The translations under genes and the position numbers were made by a program. Below, in pieces: positions 1 through 8,462 of a DNA stretch of 64,000 nucleotides (the stretch's first letter is position 1; every line of letters starts with the position of its first letter). Source of the stretch: Moorena sp. SIOASIH. Lineage in GTDB: Bacteria > Cyanobacteriota > Cyanobacteriia > Cyanobacteriales > Coleofasciculaceae. The notes under the pieces are model-generated. The model was given only the letters and a program-made list of their open reading frames with translations. It ran no database searches and had not been told where the DNA came from. The DNA lies in assembly GCF_010671925.1 (NCBI RefSeq), contig NZ_JAAHIH010000005.1:992001-1056000 (forward strand). The letters run 5' to 3'.

Positions 1-675
1 ACTAACCTTTTGGTTTTTAATAAAATCTAGTGCATCGACATAAAGCTGTAAATCCCTATTCACAGGAATCAAAGATTCCTGTATTGCTCTATCCATAAGC
101 TCCCAACTTCCTACTTTTAAACAGGAATAAATCAACTTCAAGTATTTTCTGATTTCTTGAGAAAATACCTCAATATCCCCTGAGTAATCTGTATCTATAT
201 TGTTTGGCTTCTGGTCATAATGCTTCCTTAAAGCTGCTTCGGCAGCTTCTTGGGCTAAAGCTTTTCGGTTAGCCTTGAGCCATTCCATAGCTTGAAGGCT
301 AGCCTCCTCACTTTTTTTAAACTCACTTAGTGCTGTCTCTAGTCCCTTAATTAACTCCCCCGCACGCTCCGAGTCTCCCGTATCCTTGGCTTGGATTTGT
401 TCTATAGATTCTGATACCAAGGATTCTTCTGGAGATAGTACATCTTCTGGTCTTAGACCTAAAGCTTCGATAATTGCGTACGCATTATTCCGATCCACAG
501 CTATTCCTCTGAAGAAGCGCTTAACTGTTCTATCGGTCATCTTGGCTTTTACTGCAAGGCCCTCATAAGTTAGGGGATTACCTTCGTCATCTCTTTGACT
601 GGCTCTAGCTTGGTTAAGACGCTTTAGTCCTTCAGGACTGGCACTAACGCCACGGGGCTTGCGCTGTTTACTCAT
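1..675 (-). CDS. Partial HTH-domain protein, runs off the left edge
   Basis: The minus strand is open from an ATG at 673-675 to base 1 (225 codons, no stop), so the C-terminus lies outside the window. The N-terminus begins MSKQRKPRGVSASPEGLKRL and continues through LTYEGLAVKAKMTDRTVKRF, which reads as a helix-turn-helix of the kind found at the N-terminus of cyanobacterial NB-ARC or repeat proteins. The rest visible is alanine/glutamate-rich helix, for example around residues 130-160. The downstream domain that would tell the function is missing. A DNA-binding or regulatory role is inferred from the N-terminus only. A decayed duplicate of the first 54 codons lies upstream at 1156-1320, and the promoter side carries a repeated 16-bp motif. 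Confidence 0.7.
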   Translation of the reverse strand, partial: MSKQRKPRGVSASPEGLKRLNQARASQRDDEGNPLTYEGLAVKAKMTDRTVKRFFRGIAVDRNNAYAIIEALGLRPEDVLSPEESLVSESIEQIQAKDTGDSERAGELIKGLETALSEFKKSEEASLQAMEWLKANRKALAQEAAEAALRKHYDQKPNNIDTDYSGDIEVFSQEIRKYLKLIYSCLKVGSWELMDRAIQESLIPVNRDLQLYVDALDFIKNQKVS

Positions 676-830
676 AGATAACAAATCCGTGTGATTGTCA
701 TTGTTCAGAAGGACAGAAAAGGACACTTATTGATCTCAAACTGCTGCTTGACTGACTTTTCTGGCTTAGTAGGTTGGGTGGAACATAGGGAAATCCAACG
801 CTGGCAATGGTTTGGTTGGGTTTCACTACC

Positions 831-1042
831 GGGTGCATCTCATTAAAGCTGTTTGACCCGATGGGTGGAACGGGCATCAGGCATGGAACAGGCATCAGGC
901 ATGGAACAGGCATCACGGGTGGAACGGGCATCTTGCCCGTTTCATTTCCGGACGGACTGTCCTAACACTGGCTACCGAAAAAATGAGGGCGAGCCCGTCC
1001 CTAAAGCAGCACTAGCAAAATTTACAAAACTGAGATGCACCC
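831..1042. mobile_element. MITE family A, copy 1 (TIR GGGTGCATCTCA)
   Basis: The element is bounded by GGGTGCATCTCA (831-842) and its exact reverse complement TGAGATGCACCC (1031-1042). Flanks TCACTACC (823-830) and TCGCTACC (1043-1050) look like an 8-bp target duplication with one mismatch. The interior holds three runs of a GGCATCAGGCATGGAACA-like repeat and a GC-rich segment shared with 36766-36840. No transposase is inside. Two further copies of the same ends are at 26358-26427 and 53483-53610. Confidence 0.75.
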
Positions 1043-1155
1043 TCGCTACCGATCCACCGCTCTAGGTAAAATCAAGGGTTTTAGGAGTAAAGTCAGTTAA
1101 TCAGTCCAAAACTATCACTCAAGAGGTTAGAAAAGGACACTTATCTATCTTGGCT

Positions 1156-1320
1156 TTACTCCTGCTGAACTATTTTACCGCTCAGCTTTGGTTTTGGTGC
1201 AAGGCGCTCATAAGTTAGGGGCTTACCTTCGTCATCTCTTTCACTGGCTCTAGCTTGGTTAAGACGCCTTATTCCTTCAGCAGTGACACTAATGCTACGA
1301 GGATTGCGCTTTTGACTCAT
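1156..1320 (-). pseudogene. Decayed duplicate of the HTH gene N-terminus
   Basis: From an ATG at 1318-1320 the minus strand reads MSQKRNPRSISVTAEGIRRL and then LTYERLAPKPKLS before a stop, 54 codons in all. The first 40 or so residues match the N-terminus of the gene at 1-675 closely, after which similarity is lost. The upstream 60 bases are also duplicated. This is a truncated tandem duplicate; whether the short peptide is made is unknown. Confidence 0.65.
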
Positions 1321-1511
1321 AGATAATCAATCCGTGTGATTGTCTTTGTTGAGAAAGACAGAAAAGGACACTTATTGATCCGAAACTGTCACTCAAGAAG
1401 TTAGAAAAAGACACTTATTATCTTTCTTTTATCTTTCCTTTACTGTGCTTGATACACCCATCTGCAAAATCTAGGATGGTGTTATAAGCAATCAAGCATC
1501 AGGACAAAACC

Positions 1512-1880
1512 ATGACCAACTTACTAAAGCAATTGACTAGCACTTTTAAGGCACAGAAGAATACGGAACAGAATAGAGACAAAACTACTGTAGTCACAAC
1601 CCCAACAACTGTTCAAAACGATGAGTCCCCAGTACTAAGGCAATTTCCCATCTGGGAAATTGCCTTCCTGCTGATATCTGTATCTATAATATTCAACCTA
1701 GGACCTCACATGATTGGCAAATCTAAGTTCACAGGTAAATATAATAGCAAGGTAGAGATCAGCGTCGAGGGAATCACGGTAACAACTGAAATAGACACAA
1801 GAGAAAGTAGTGCAGGAAATGACAATACCGAAGAAGAAGAAACTGAGGAAACCAGCCAGCTAAGTTCATCCTCTCGTTAA
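1512..1880 (+). CDS. Small single-span membrane protein, unrecognised
   Basis: 122 codons from an ATG. The first 40 residues are polar and Thr/Gln-rich, residues about 46-64 (FPIWEIAFLLISVSIIFNLG) form one hydrophobic membrane segment, and the tail is very acidic (EEEETEETSQL). I do not recognise a family. A single-pass topology with a charged C-terminal tail is what can be seen. It stands alone: the HTH duplicate upstream points the other way and a 340-base gene-free gap follows. No strong ribosome-binding site is visible, so it could be a lineage-specific or spurious ORF. Confidence 0.45.
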   Translation: MTNLLKQLTSTFKAQKNTEQNRDKTTVVTTPTTVQNDESPVLRQFPIWEIAFLLISVSIIFNLGPHMIGKSKFTGKYNSKVEISVEGITVTTEIDTRESSAGNDNTEEEETEETSQLSSSSR

Positions 1881-2217
1881 GTGGTTATGTATAAGAATTC
1901 TGGGGGCGATCTGGCCTTGGACAGCCACTTTCAGCGATCGCCAAAGGCGATCGCTCCCTCCCCAGCTCCGATACAATAACCAGGATAGTTAGATGGCATA
2001 TCAACACCATAGGCTATTATATACAGGACTTACCCATTGCTCCCATTATTCCCTGCTCCCGTGATCCCCTTAACCGTAGAGGGTGAGCTAATCCAGATTT
2101 TGACCTGGTATTTTACCTGGTCTGATTAGTGGTGAGTTAAAACTTTCTGGGTAAACTACCTATACTTAATGGGTTAGCTGACCACTGACCGCTGACCACT
2201 GACCGCTGACCTATAAA
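1881..2217. other. Intergenic, HIP1-containing
   Basis: The stretch holds an inverted pair of HIP1 octamers, GCGATCGCCAAAGGCGATCGC near 1934-1954, which could fold as a short hairpin, and GACCGCTGACCACTGACC tandem repeats at about 2180-2210 just after the ubiD stop on the opposite strand. No gene seen. Confidence 0.5.
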
Positions 2218-3723
2218 TTACATATCATACCCAAACAAATTTGGATCAACATCCTTCAAATCCAAATCTCCTAACCCATACTCAGCCCAACGTCTATCTA
2301 CCATCGCTGCTACATCCCCATCTGACTCCAACGTTGCGCCCCATTCATGTTCCGTTTCCGGTGGAATCTTAGTAGTAGCATCAATACCCATCCGTCCCCC
2401 TAAACCAATCTTTTCACTAGCAAAATCCAAACTATCAAAGGGAGTATTGGGCAAAATAAAGACATCCCGCACCGGGTCAACTTTAGAACTAATCGCCCAC
2501 ACCACTTGACGGGGGTCGCGAATATTAATAGTCTCATCCACCACAATCACAAACTTGGTATAGGTAAATTGAGGCAAAGCACTCCAGAACGCCAAAGCAG
2601 CCCGTCGCGCTTGTCCTGGATAGGCTTTCTTAATGGAAATAATTGCGGCTTTATAACTCAGAGCTTCCATGGGCAAGAAGAAATCCACAATTTCTGAGAC
2701 TTGTTGCCGCAGGATCGGGGTATAAATCCGATTGAGTGCGATCGCCATCATCGCTTCTTCTTTGGGTGGACGCCCACTAAAGGTAGTTAAATAAATCGGA
2801 TCCTTGCGGTGAGTCATACAGTGGAAGCGAATCAAGGGGGAATCCTCCACTCCACCGTAATACCCCATGTGGTCACCAAACGGACCATCTGGCAACATTT
2901 CCCCTGGAGTAATCGTGCCTTCCAGGACAAACTCCGAATCCGCTGGCACTTCTAAATCTAAGGTTTTACATTTGGCTAGGTTAACCCCAGACCCACCATA
3001 GAGTCCAGCAAAGAGCCATTCCGACAGGTCAACCGGTATCGGAGTAGCAGCGGCCAGAATAATCAGGGGGTCAACACCGAGTGCGATCGCAATTTCTAAT
3101 TTCTGTCCTCTCTCCACCGCCTTGCGCAAATGTCGTGCTCCACCCCTGACCGAGAGCCAATGCACAGTCATCGTAGTCTTAGACTGCAGTTGTAGCCGAT
3201 AAACCCCCACATTAGGAATACCAGTCTCACAATCTTTCGTAATCACCAATCCTAAGGTAATAATCTTGCCAGCATCACCGGGATAAGGGCGAATCAGGGG
3301 TAATGTATTCAAATCCAAATCATTGTCCTGCACCACCACCTGGTGACAAGGAGGGAAAAAGTCTCGCCCTGGTTTAGCTTTCACCACATCAAACAAAATT
3401 TTGCCAAATTCCACCGCCTGGGAAATTTTCTTAGGTGGCTTTGGTTGTTGCAGCATCCCCAGCTTCTTGCCCAGAGTTTCCAAATCTTCCGGGCTTGACC
3501 GGTTCATCGCCCAGCAAACCCGTTCTTCTGTTCCCATTAAATTAATCGCAACCGGAAACGATGACCCTTTTACATTCTCAAACAGCAAGCCAGGTCCACC
3601 CGCTTGTAGCATCCGGTTTGATATCTCAGCAATTTCCAAATCTGGGTCAACTAAAGCCTTAATCCGCCGCAATTGTCCCTTCTCTTCTAGCTCTTGGATA
3701 AATCCCCTTAGGTCTCTGGCCAT
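2218..3723 (-). CDS. ubiD: UbiD-family decarboxylase
   Basis: 501 codons if started at the ATG at 3721-3723 (MARDLRGFIQELEEKGQLRR); an upstream in-frame Met at 3768 would add 15 atypical residues and was not chosen. UbiD enzymes are prenylated-FMN-dependent (de)carboxylases; in cyanobacteria the homologue is linked to plastoquinone head-group decarboxylation. Family features visible are the N-terminal LRGFIQELEEKGQL block, QDNDLDLNTLPLIRPYPGDA in the prFMN/metal region, and the conserved DGPFGDHMGYYGG loop around residue 290. Length matches the family (about 490-500 aa). It is monocistronic here, flanked by tandem-repeat DNA on its promoter side. The assignment to quinone synthesis rather than another aromatic acid is inference. 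Confidence 0.9.
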   Translation of the reverse strand: MARDLRGFIQELEEKGQLRRIKALVDPDLEIAEISNRMLQAGGPGLLFENVKGSSFPVAINLMGTEERVCWAMNRSSPEDLETLGKKLGMLQQPKPPKKISQAVEFGKILFDVVKAKPGRDFFPPCHQVVVQDNDLDLNTLPLIRPYPGDAGKIITLGLVITKDCETGIPNVGVYRLQLQSKTTMTVHWLSVRGGARHLRKAVERGQKLEIAIALGVDPLIILAAATPIPVDLSEWLFAGLYGGSGVNLAKCKTLDLEVPADSEFVLEGTITPGEMLPDGPFGDHMGYYGGVEDSPLIRFHCMTHRKDPIYLTTFSGRPPKEEAMMAIALNRIYTPILRQQVSEIVDFFLPMEALSYKAAIISIKKAYPGQARRAALAFWSALPQFTYTKFVIVVDETINIRDPRQVVWAISSKVDPVRDVFILPNTPFDSLDFASEKIGLGGRMGIDATTKIPPETEHEWGATLESDGDVAAMVDRRWAEYGLGDLDLKDVDPNLFGYDM

Positions 3724-4235
3724 GATTACAATTTGTAAAGCTGAGTCTTTCTTACTATACCAGTTCACAATTGGCGGAGGGACTTTAGTCTTGGGTTAAG
3801 GGGAACAGGGAACAGGGAACAGGGAATCGGGAATCGGGAATCGGGAATCGGGAGTCGGGGAAAAATTATGTATACCTGATTACGCTGGAAAGCGCTATAA
3901 TAACAAATTTAACCCTAACCGACTCCTGGCTTCTGGCTGGAAGCTCCTTCAATCTACCAGCACCTGAGTTTTATGGAACTCGCGTTTTTCCAAATATTTA
4001 GGGTACCTAAGCGATGCAGCGCGGTCTTGGGGGTTTCCCCCATGAGCGACTGCATCAAGACAATGAATTGTGATAATTTTTGATGCGATATTCCCCACTC
4101 CCGACTCCCTACTCCCGACTCCCTACTCCCGACTCCCTACTCCCTGTTCCCTTTGCTATTTCACATATACTGGGTTCATAGATCTGCTTTTGTATTCTGT
4201 TCAAAATTACTCACCCAATCTACCAGAAACCATTC
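3724..4235. repeat. Two heptamer arrays and one palindromic REP copy
   Basis: 3800-3860 is a run of GGGAACA / GGGAATC heptamers, and 4092-4152 is a run of ACTCCCG / ACTCCCT heptamers on the opposite register. Between them, 4012-4058 is a copy of a dispersed repeat beginning GATGCAGCGCGGTCTTGG and ending ATGAGCGACTGCATC, also found at 12088-12240, 45953-46087 and 51295-51342 and in part at 7669-7703. No gene is evident. Confidence 0.75.
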
Positions 4236-5651
4236 GTGAATGACTCTGCCGCGATCAACGAAATTAGCCTTTACCTCTACCAAGCCATCCTTGAGGTTCA
4301 GCAGCAGCAGTCCGAATTACTCAAGGAAAAATACCGAAAAATCTCTTGGGATAAACCCCGTCATCAATCTGCTTTCCTGGCCAAGTTGAAATCAGAACTC
4401 AGCCAAGAGCAAGATTGGCCCCGACGAATGATCAAAGTCAGGAAATTACTGCAAGTTCTGTTTATTCCTGGTTATTTCAAGACCCCCATCTTTAGGGAAC
4501 TGACCCAAAAACTTCGTCACTCTATCCGACCCAAGCCAACCAATAATTCCCATAACTTAGCTGTCTCTACTAATAATAAAACCCTAACATCGGTTTCCCC
4601 TTTGCCAAAGCTAGAGACAGGAATTGCCATCTTACTCCTAGATGCCGAAAATTTACGGCTCAATACTGAAACCGAAAAGTTCCTAGCTCAAATTTCTTCC
4701 TACCCGATCCAAATCAAGATTGCTGTTGCCAATTGGCGTGCTATGGGTAAGTATGACACTGAACTGCATACTCGTGGCTATGAGCTAATTCACGTTCCAC
4801 CAGGAAAGGACAGCGCTGATTTCAAGATGGCTAGCGTTGGCGCTTCTATCTTTGTCCATTATCCAACCGCCAAGGAAGTCTTAGTCTGTTCCTCTGATGG
4901 GGTGATGACTCATCTTTGCACCACCCTACAAACCCATGGACTAACAGTCTATTTAGTGCGTAAGCAAAATGATAAGATAATTGTTTTAAATAACAAGACT
5001 CGTGAAACTCAAGCCCATTCTCTGGTTTCTGTACCAGAAATTCCCACCCTTGAGGAATTTATTAATCAGCTCAAAGACATCCTCAAAGCTGAACAAAAAC
5101 GCACTTCCAATGCTTGGATAAACCTGTCTAGACTATCTTATCTATTTGAGTCTAAGTATCAGCTTACCCTCAATCAAGTGGTGTCCCTGCGCTTGCCTGG
5201 AAAACTAACAACCGATATTTTTAGTGATTACCCCAAGGATTTTGTGACTCATCACATACCGGGGACTTCAAATTTTTATATAACTCTATTTGAAAAGCCA
5301 ATTTCTTTCATTAAAAAGACCTCGTCTTTGAAGACTATTCAGTTAAAACCTACTGTTAAGCCTTTATCTAAAATTGAATCTAAATCAGATTTAGAAGAGA
5401 TACTAGTTAAACTCCTCAAGGATTTGAAGACAAACTATAAAGATCCTTATGTTCCGATCGCTCATATAGCTACTGAATTTAAAAAACAATACTCTCGACC
5501 AATTACTCAGTTGATGAGAGACTTAAATTTAAAAGGTACATTCCCCAAATTTTTGCAATCCTTAGGAGCATTTAAACTGAAGAAGGTTGGTAAGGCTTAT
5601 CAAGTTGCTTTACGGTTAGACGGGTTGAATGCACTAGTTATTGAACAGTAG
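4236..5651 (+). CDS. NYN-domain (LabA-like) protein with C-terminal LOTUS/OST-HTH
   Basis: 471 codons from a GTG. Residues about 128-270 form a NYN/PIN-like fold: GIAILLLDAENLRL carries the first acidic residue, GKDSADFKM the second cluster and VCSSDGVMTHL the third, which is the pattern of LabA/DUF88 putative ribonucleases. Residues about 385-465 resemble an OST-HTH/LOTUS RNA-binding domain (LEEILVKLLKDL, YVPIAHIATEFKK, FPKFLQSLGAFKLK); residues 290-350 may be a second, weaker helical copy. The N-terminal 100 residues are unrecognised helix. Known NYN-LOTUS proteins are RNA-processing or RNA-silencing factors; an RNase role here is inference. No Shine-Dalgarno is obvious, so the start may move. 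Confidence 0.8.
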   Translation: MNDSAAINEISLYLYQAILEVQQQQSELLKEKYRKISWDKPRHQSAFLAKLKSELSQEQDWPRRMIKVRKLLQVLFIPGYFKTPIFRELTQKLRHSIRPKPTNNSHNLAVSTNNKTLTSVSPLPKLETGIAILLLDAENLRLNTETEKFLAQISSYPIQIKIAVANWRAMGKYDTELHTRGYELIHVPPGKDSADFKMASVGASIFVHYPTAKEVLVCSSDGVMTHLCTTLQTHGLTVYLVRKQNDKIIVLNNKTRETQAHSLVSVPEIPTLEEFINQLKDILKAEQKRTSNAWINLSRLSYLFESKYQLTLNQVVSLRLPGKLTTDIFSDYPKDFVTHHIPGTSNFYITLFEKPISFIKKTSSLKTIQLKPTVKPLSKIESKSDLEEILVKLLKDLKTNYKDPYVPIAHIATEFKKQYSRPITQLMRDLNLKGTFPKFLQSLGAFKLKKVGKAYQVALRLDGLNALVIEQ

Positions 5652-5670
5652 ACTTCGCGGCAGTTGTCAG

Positions 5671-5761
5671 GCAATAGGGAATAGGGAGTTAGGAATCGGG
5701 AATAGGGAATCGGGAATCGGGAGTCGGGAATCGGGAGTCGGGAATCGGGAGTTGGGAATCG
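5671..5761. repeat. Heptamer array (GGGAATC/GGGAGTC)
   Basis: About thirteen consecutive 7-bp units based on GGGAATC with GGGAGTC, GGGAATA and GGGAGTT variants, right after the NYN-LOTUS stop codon. Confidence 0.85.
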
Positions 5762-5841
5762 GTAAAAAATCCGGCATTGCTGAATCTTCGGATCAATATG
5801 AATGAGTGGGGTGGGCATCCTGCCTGCCCGAAAATATTGAT

Positions 5842-5932
5842 AACGGGCAAGATGCCCGTTCCACAGCAAGATGCCCGTTCCACAGCAAGATGCCCGTTCC
5901 ACAGCAAGATGCCCGTTCCACGCCTGATGCCC
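5842..5932. repeat. 19-bp tandem repeat, four units
   Basis: AGCAAGATGCCCGTTCCAC is repeated in direct tandem, and the first unit forms an inverted pair ACGGGCAAGATGCCCGT. Related sequence (GGCATCTTGCCTGTTC) appears at 7389-7404 and in the element at 831-1042. Confidence 0.8.
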
Positions 5933-6089
5933 GGGTAGGTTTTTAACTTTGGGGGGAGTACGTACTTTCATTGCTTAAAAACTCCAATAAATAGATATCC
6001 AAATCTACAAGAATTTAAAGGACGGGTGCGCCCAGCTGAGGGCGTTTCCCCGATTCGTGACTGCATAAGGTGCAACAGACAGAGAATTC

Positions 6090-6312
6090 TCACCATCTCC
6101 CCATTTCCCCATTTCCCGATCTCCCCATCTCACCATCTCCCCATTTCCCGATCTCCCGATCTCCCCATTTCCCCATTTCCCCATCTCCCCATCTCCCCAT
6201 CTCCCCATTTCCCGACTCTGACGACTCCCTACTCCCTACTCCCTACTCCCTACTCCCTACTCCCTACTCCCTACTCCCTACTCCCTACTCCCTACTCCCC
6301 ACTCCCCACTCC
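6090..6312. repeat. Pyrimidine-rich 9-mer then 7-mer arrays
   Basis: 6090-6222 is a run of CATCTCCCC / CATTTCCC units. It passes directly into CTCCCTA heptamers (about twelve units, 6225-6312). The strand is almost purely C/T. Long frames through it encode only Ser-Pro-His or Leu-Pro repeats and are not genes. Confidence 0.85.
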
Positions 6313-6455
6313 CGACCCAAATTTAAAAAACCTACCCATGTCATGACTAATGAGTAAGTCCTGAGAGATTGACAATGTTACAGATTCGTAATTTTAGTGA
6401 TAAATACTCACGGTATGAGATAATAATGTAAATAAATATTACATTTTGTTAGATA

Positions 6456-7154
6456 ATGATTAGAGTATTTACAGATTTTGACGGTCCGATCATGAATGTC
6501 TCGGAACGTTACTATCGGGTTTACCAGTTTTGTCTCAAAGAAATCCAACGGCCTAACCAGCCCATCCTGCCCATGTCCAAAGCGGAGTTTTGGCAGTGTA
6601 AGAGGGGGCGTGTTCCCGAGATAATTATTGGTATTCGTTCAGGTCTCGATCCCAGCCAAGCTGAAGCATTTGCTCAGCTGCGCCGTCAAACTGTACACAC
6701 TCTGCCCTACTTGGTTCATGATCAACCGGTTCCCGGAGCTATAGATGCCCTGGAAAAATTACAACAAGCAGGAGTCGATTTAGTCGTCATGACCATGCGT
6801 CGGGTGCGAGAGCTTGATGAAGCATTCACTCGCTTAGACCTGGAGAAATTTTTTCCCCGTAACCGACGGTATTGCCTGAGTAACGACTATGTGAAGACCG
6901 GTGACACTAAGGATAAACCTTTGCTAATGGCAAAAGCCCTCAAAGAACTCCCACCTGCCTCGGATGTCTGGATGATTGGCGATACAGAAGCGGATATAGT
7001 GGCTGCCAAAACCCACGGTATTAAAGCAATTGGAGTTTTATCTGGAATACGCGATCGCACTCAGCTCAATCTCTACGAACCAGATTTTATCGTCAATAAT
7101 CTCACTGAAGCGGTAGATTTAGTTCTAGACACAGCACTGCTACAAGCCGTATAA
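6456..7154 (+). CDS. HAD-superfamily hydrolase, phosphatase-like
   Basis: 232 codons from ATG. The haloacid-dehalogenase motifs are in order: DFD at residues 7-9 (nucleophile and acid), a Thr in VVMTMRR near 108 (motif II), a Lys near 150-158 (motif III) and MIGDTEADI near 173 (motif IV). A helical cap lies between motifs I and II, as in the phosphoglycolate-phosphatase-like subfamily. The length is normal for that group. The substrate cannot be read from sequence. It appears monocistronic, with a good hairpin 33 bases after the stop. Confidence 0.8.
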   Translation: MIRVFTDFDGPIMNVSERYYRVYQFCLKEIQRPNQPILPMSKAEFWQCKRGRVPEIIIGIRSGLDPSQAEAFAQLRRQTVHTLPYLVHDQPVPGAIDALEKLQQAGVDLVVMTMRRVRELDEAFTRLDLEKFFPRNRRYCLSNDYVKTGDTKDKPLLMAKALKELPPASDVWMIGDTEADIVAAKTHGIKAIGVLSGIRDRTQLNLYEPDFIVNNLTEAVDLVLDTALLQAV

Positions 7155-7186
7155 TTTGCGATTTTAGCTGATCCGGCTAGATTAGC

Positions 7187-7214
7187 CCTACGCCTGACCC
7201 TCGGTCAGGGTAGG
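7187..7214 (+). terminator. Hairpin after the HAD gene
   Basis: CCTACG-CCTGACC-CTC-GGTCAGG-GTAGG forms a 7-bp core stem with a 5-bp outer stem and one bulged G. There is no T-run, so termination is likely but not classical. Confidence 0.5.
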
Positions 7215-7352
7215 ATGAAATGAACTGTTAAAGTTCAAGTCATTTTTTATGTCAAAAAAATGGCTATCGTGGTTAAATTTTATCGAAATTTAGGGTATTA
7301 TATCACTAACTTGCTGTGCAGACAAGGGAACTTCGGATTAGGGAACAAAAAG

Positions 7353-7478
7353 GGCGTTGCTTAATAATGGAATGATTTTAAGAGTTTTGTGGAATAGGCA
7401 TCTTGCCTGTTCGGCGAGCTTTTGGGGCGGGCAGGATGCCCAATCTACTCCTATTCATTCAAAGACTGACGCAACGCC
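7353..7478. mobile_element. MITE with GGCGTTGC ends and 8-bp duplication
   Basis: The element starts GGCGTTGC (7353-7360) and ends GCAACGCC (7471-7478); similarity of the ends extends weakly to about 26 bp (GAATGATT / GAATGAAT). It is flanked by identical ACAAAAAG at 7345-7352 and 7479-7486, a clear target duplication. The inside carries an inverted GGCATCTTGCC / GGCAGGATGCC segment and no ORF. Confidence 0.8.
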
Positions 7479-7832
7479 ACAAAAAGGGTTTGAGCAACTT
7501 TAAGTTTCTTAACAGAGTTAAAAAAACTGGCTCTCTAGCCTGTGGCTATGATAAATAATTTTTTATAAAATAATAATTTTTATACAAAAATCGCGCTAAA
7601 GTCTTGGCTTACAAGGTTTGTGGTTATTTAAAAAAGCAATTTTCATAAAAATTGCTTTTCATGGCCATGATGCAGTCGCTCCCCATGAGCGACTGGCGTG
7701 GTTTCCACCGGGCAAACCCAAGCAAGGGTAGAGAAGTTTGGGAGATATCACATCAAGGGGAAAAGCACCCTAGCTAGACAAGGAACGTGCTTTTGGAGGC
7801 ACATCCTGATCCCCAATCCCCCATCCCCATGT
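7479..7832. other. Gene-free stretch with hairpin and REP fragment
   Basis: AAAAGCAATTTT (7632-7643) and AAAATTGCTTTT (7648-7659) form a 12-bp stem with a 4-base loop, a plausible bidirectional terminator for the minus-strand gene ending at 7833 or for readthrough. 7669-7703 is a partial copy of the GATGCAGTCGCTC...GAGCGACTG dispersed repeat. No coding frame is credible. Confidence 0.5.
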
Positions 7833-8462
7833 TCAACGTAAGAAGCAACTAATCAGCCATAGCAATACAAATGTCACCAATGTAGCCAGTTTTTCTGTTG
7901 TCAAGTCTAGGTTGGTGAATTGGCTTTCCAGAGAACTCCCCAGCAAACTCCCCAATCCCACACCTAAAAACAGACCTGCCAGGGTTAGCAACACCGCACG
8001 ACCAAATTGTTGTTCTTTCCGATTTAGGAAATAGATCGTGAATCCGAAGCCTATAGCCATCACCAACGGCAAAATCGAGTTTGCGGATGATGAGGTGTAA
8101 AGGACAGTAGCACTGCTTAAGATTAAGAACACTGCACTCGGCCAGATGATGTCTTCTCTTGTCGGAGTATCCCACAACCGTTTCAGCCACTCAGGAGAGT
8201 TATTAACTGGTGTTTGGGGAAAACTCGGTGGAGCTTGAGAAGCCTTCTCCGGGAAACGAATGCGATCAGGAACTTTAATCTTTCCTTCCTGGCGCATCCT
8301 AAGTCGATCCATAATAATGGCATCGTAGGCCGCCTCTACGGTATCTAAAAGCTTTTGGTTACCACGATGCTTTTGCATCAGGCGACCTTTGGCATCCTGA
8401 ATTTCATCAAAGGACGCTTCTTCCGTAACCCCAAGCTGATCATAGGGATTGTTATCACTCAT
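7833..8462 (-). CDS. CPP1-like (DUF3353) J-domain-like membrane protein
   Basis: 209 codons. Residues 1-65 resemble a degenerate J-domain (NPYDQLGVTEEASFDEIQDAK) without the HPD tripeptide; KHRGN sits where HPD would be. Four hydrophobic segments follow (about 106-123, 128-146, 155-175, 190-208). This architecture matches the CPP1 family, named from plant chaperone-like protein of POR1, with cyanobacterial homologues in the membrane. A chaperone role for protochlorophyllide reductase is known in plants only and is inferred here. An SD-like GGAGGT precedes the start on the minus strand (reverse complement of ACCTCC at 8467-8472). Confidence 0.8.
   Translation of the reverse strand: MSDNNPYDQLGVTEEASFDEIQDAKGRLMQKHRGNQKLLDTVEAAYDAIIMDRLRMRQEGKIKVPDRIRFPEKASQAPPSFPQTPVNNSPEWLKRLWDTPTREDIIWPSAVFLILSSATVLYTSSSANSILPLVMAIGFGFTIYFLNRKEQQFGRAVLLTLAGLFLGVGLGSLLGSSLESQFTNLDLTTEKLATLVTFVLLWLISCFLR

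Larger units (their letters stand above)
715..1418. promoter_or_regulatory. Four copies of AGAAAAGGACACTTAT, possible operator
   Basis: Copies lie at 715-730, 1129-1144, 1360-1375 and 1403-1418 (the last reads AGAAAAAGACACTTAT). Two of them sit at the same distance upstream of the HTH gene start and of its decayed duplicate. Preceding bases are also partly shared (ACTCAAGAGGTTAG / ACTCAAGAAGTTAG). Conservation in places where the rest has drifted suggests a binding site, perhaps for the HTH protein itself. That assignment is inference. Confidence 0.4.

Noticed and set aside
5600..6357. Several overlapping ORFs (Ser-Pro-His, Gly-Asp-Trp or Leu-Pro repeats)
   Set aside because: They are open only because 7-, 9- and 19-base tandem repeats lack stops in some frames. 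Composition is repeat-driven and the same DNA is open on both strands.
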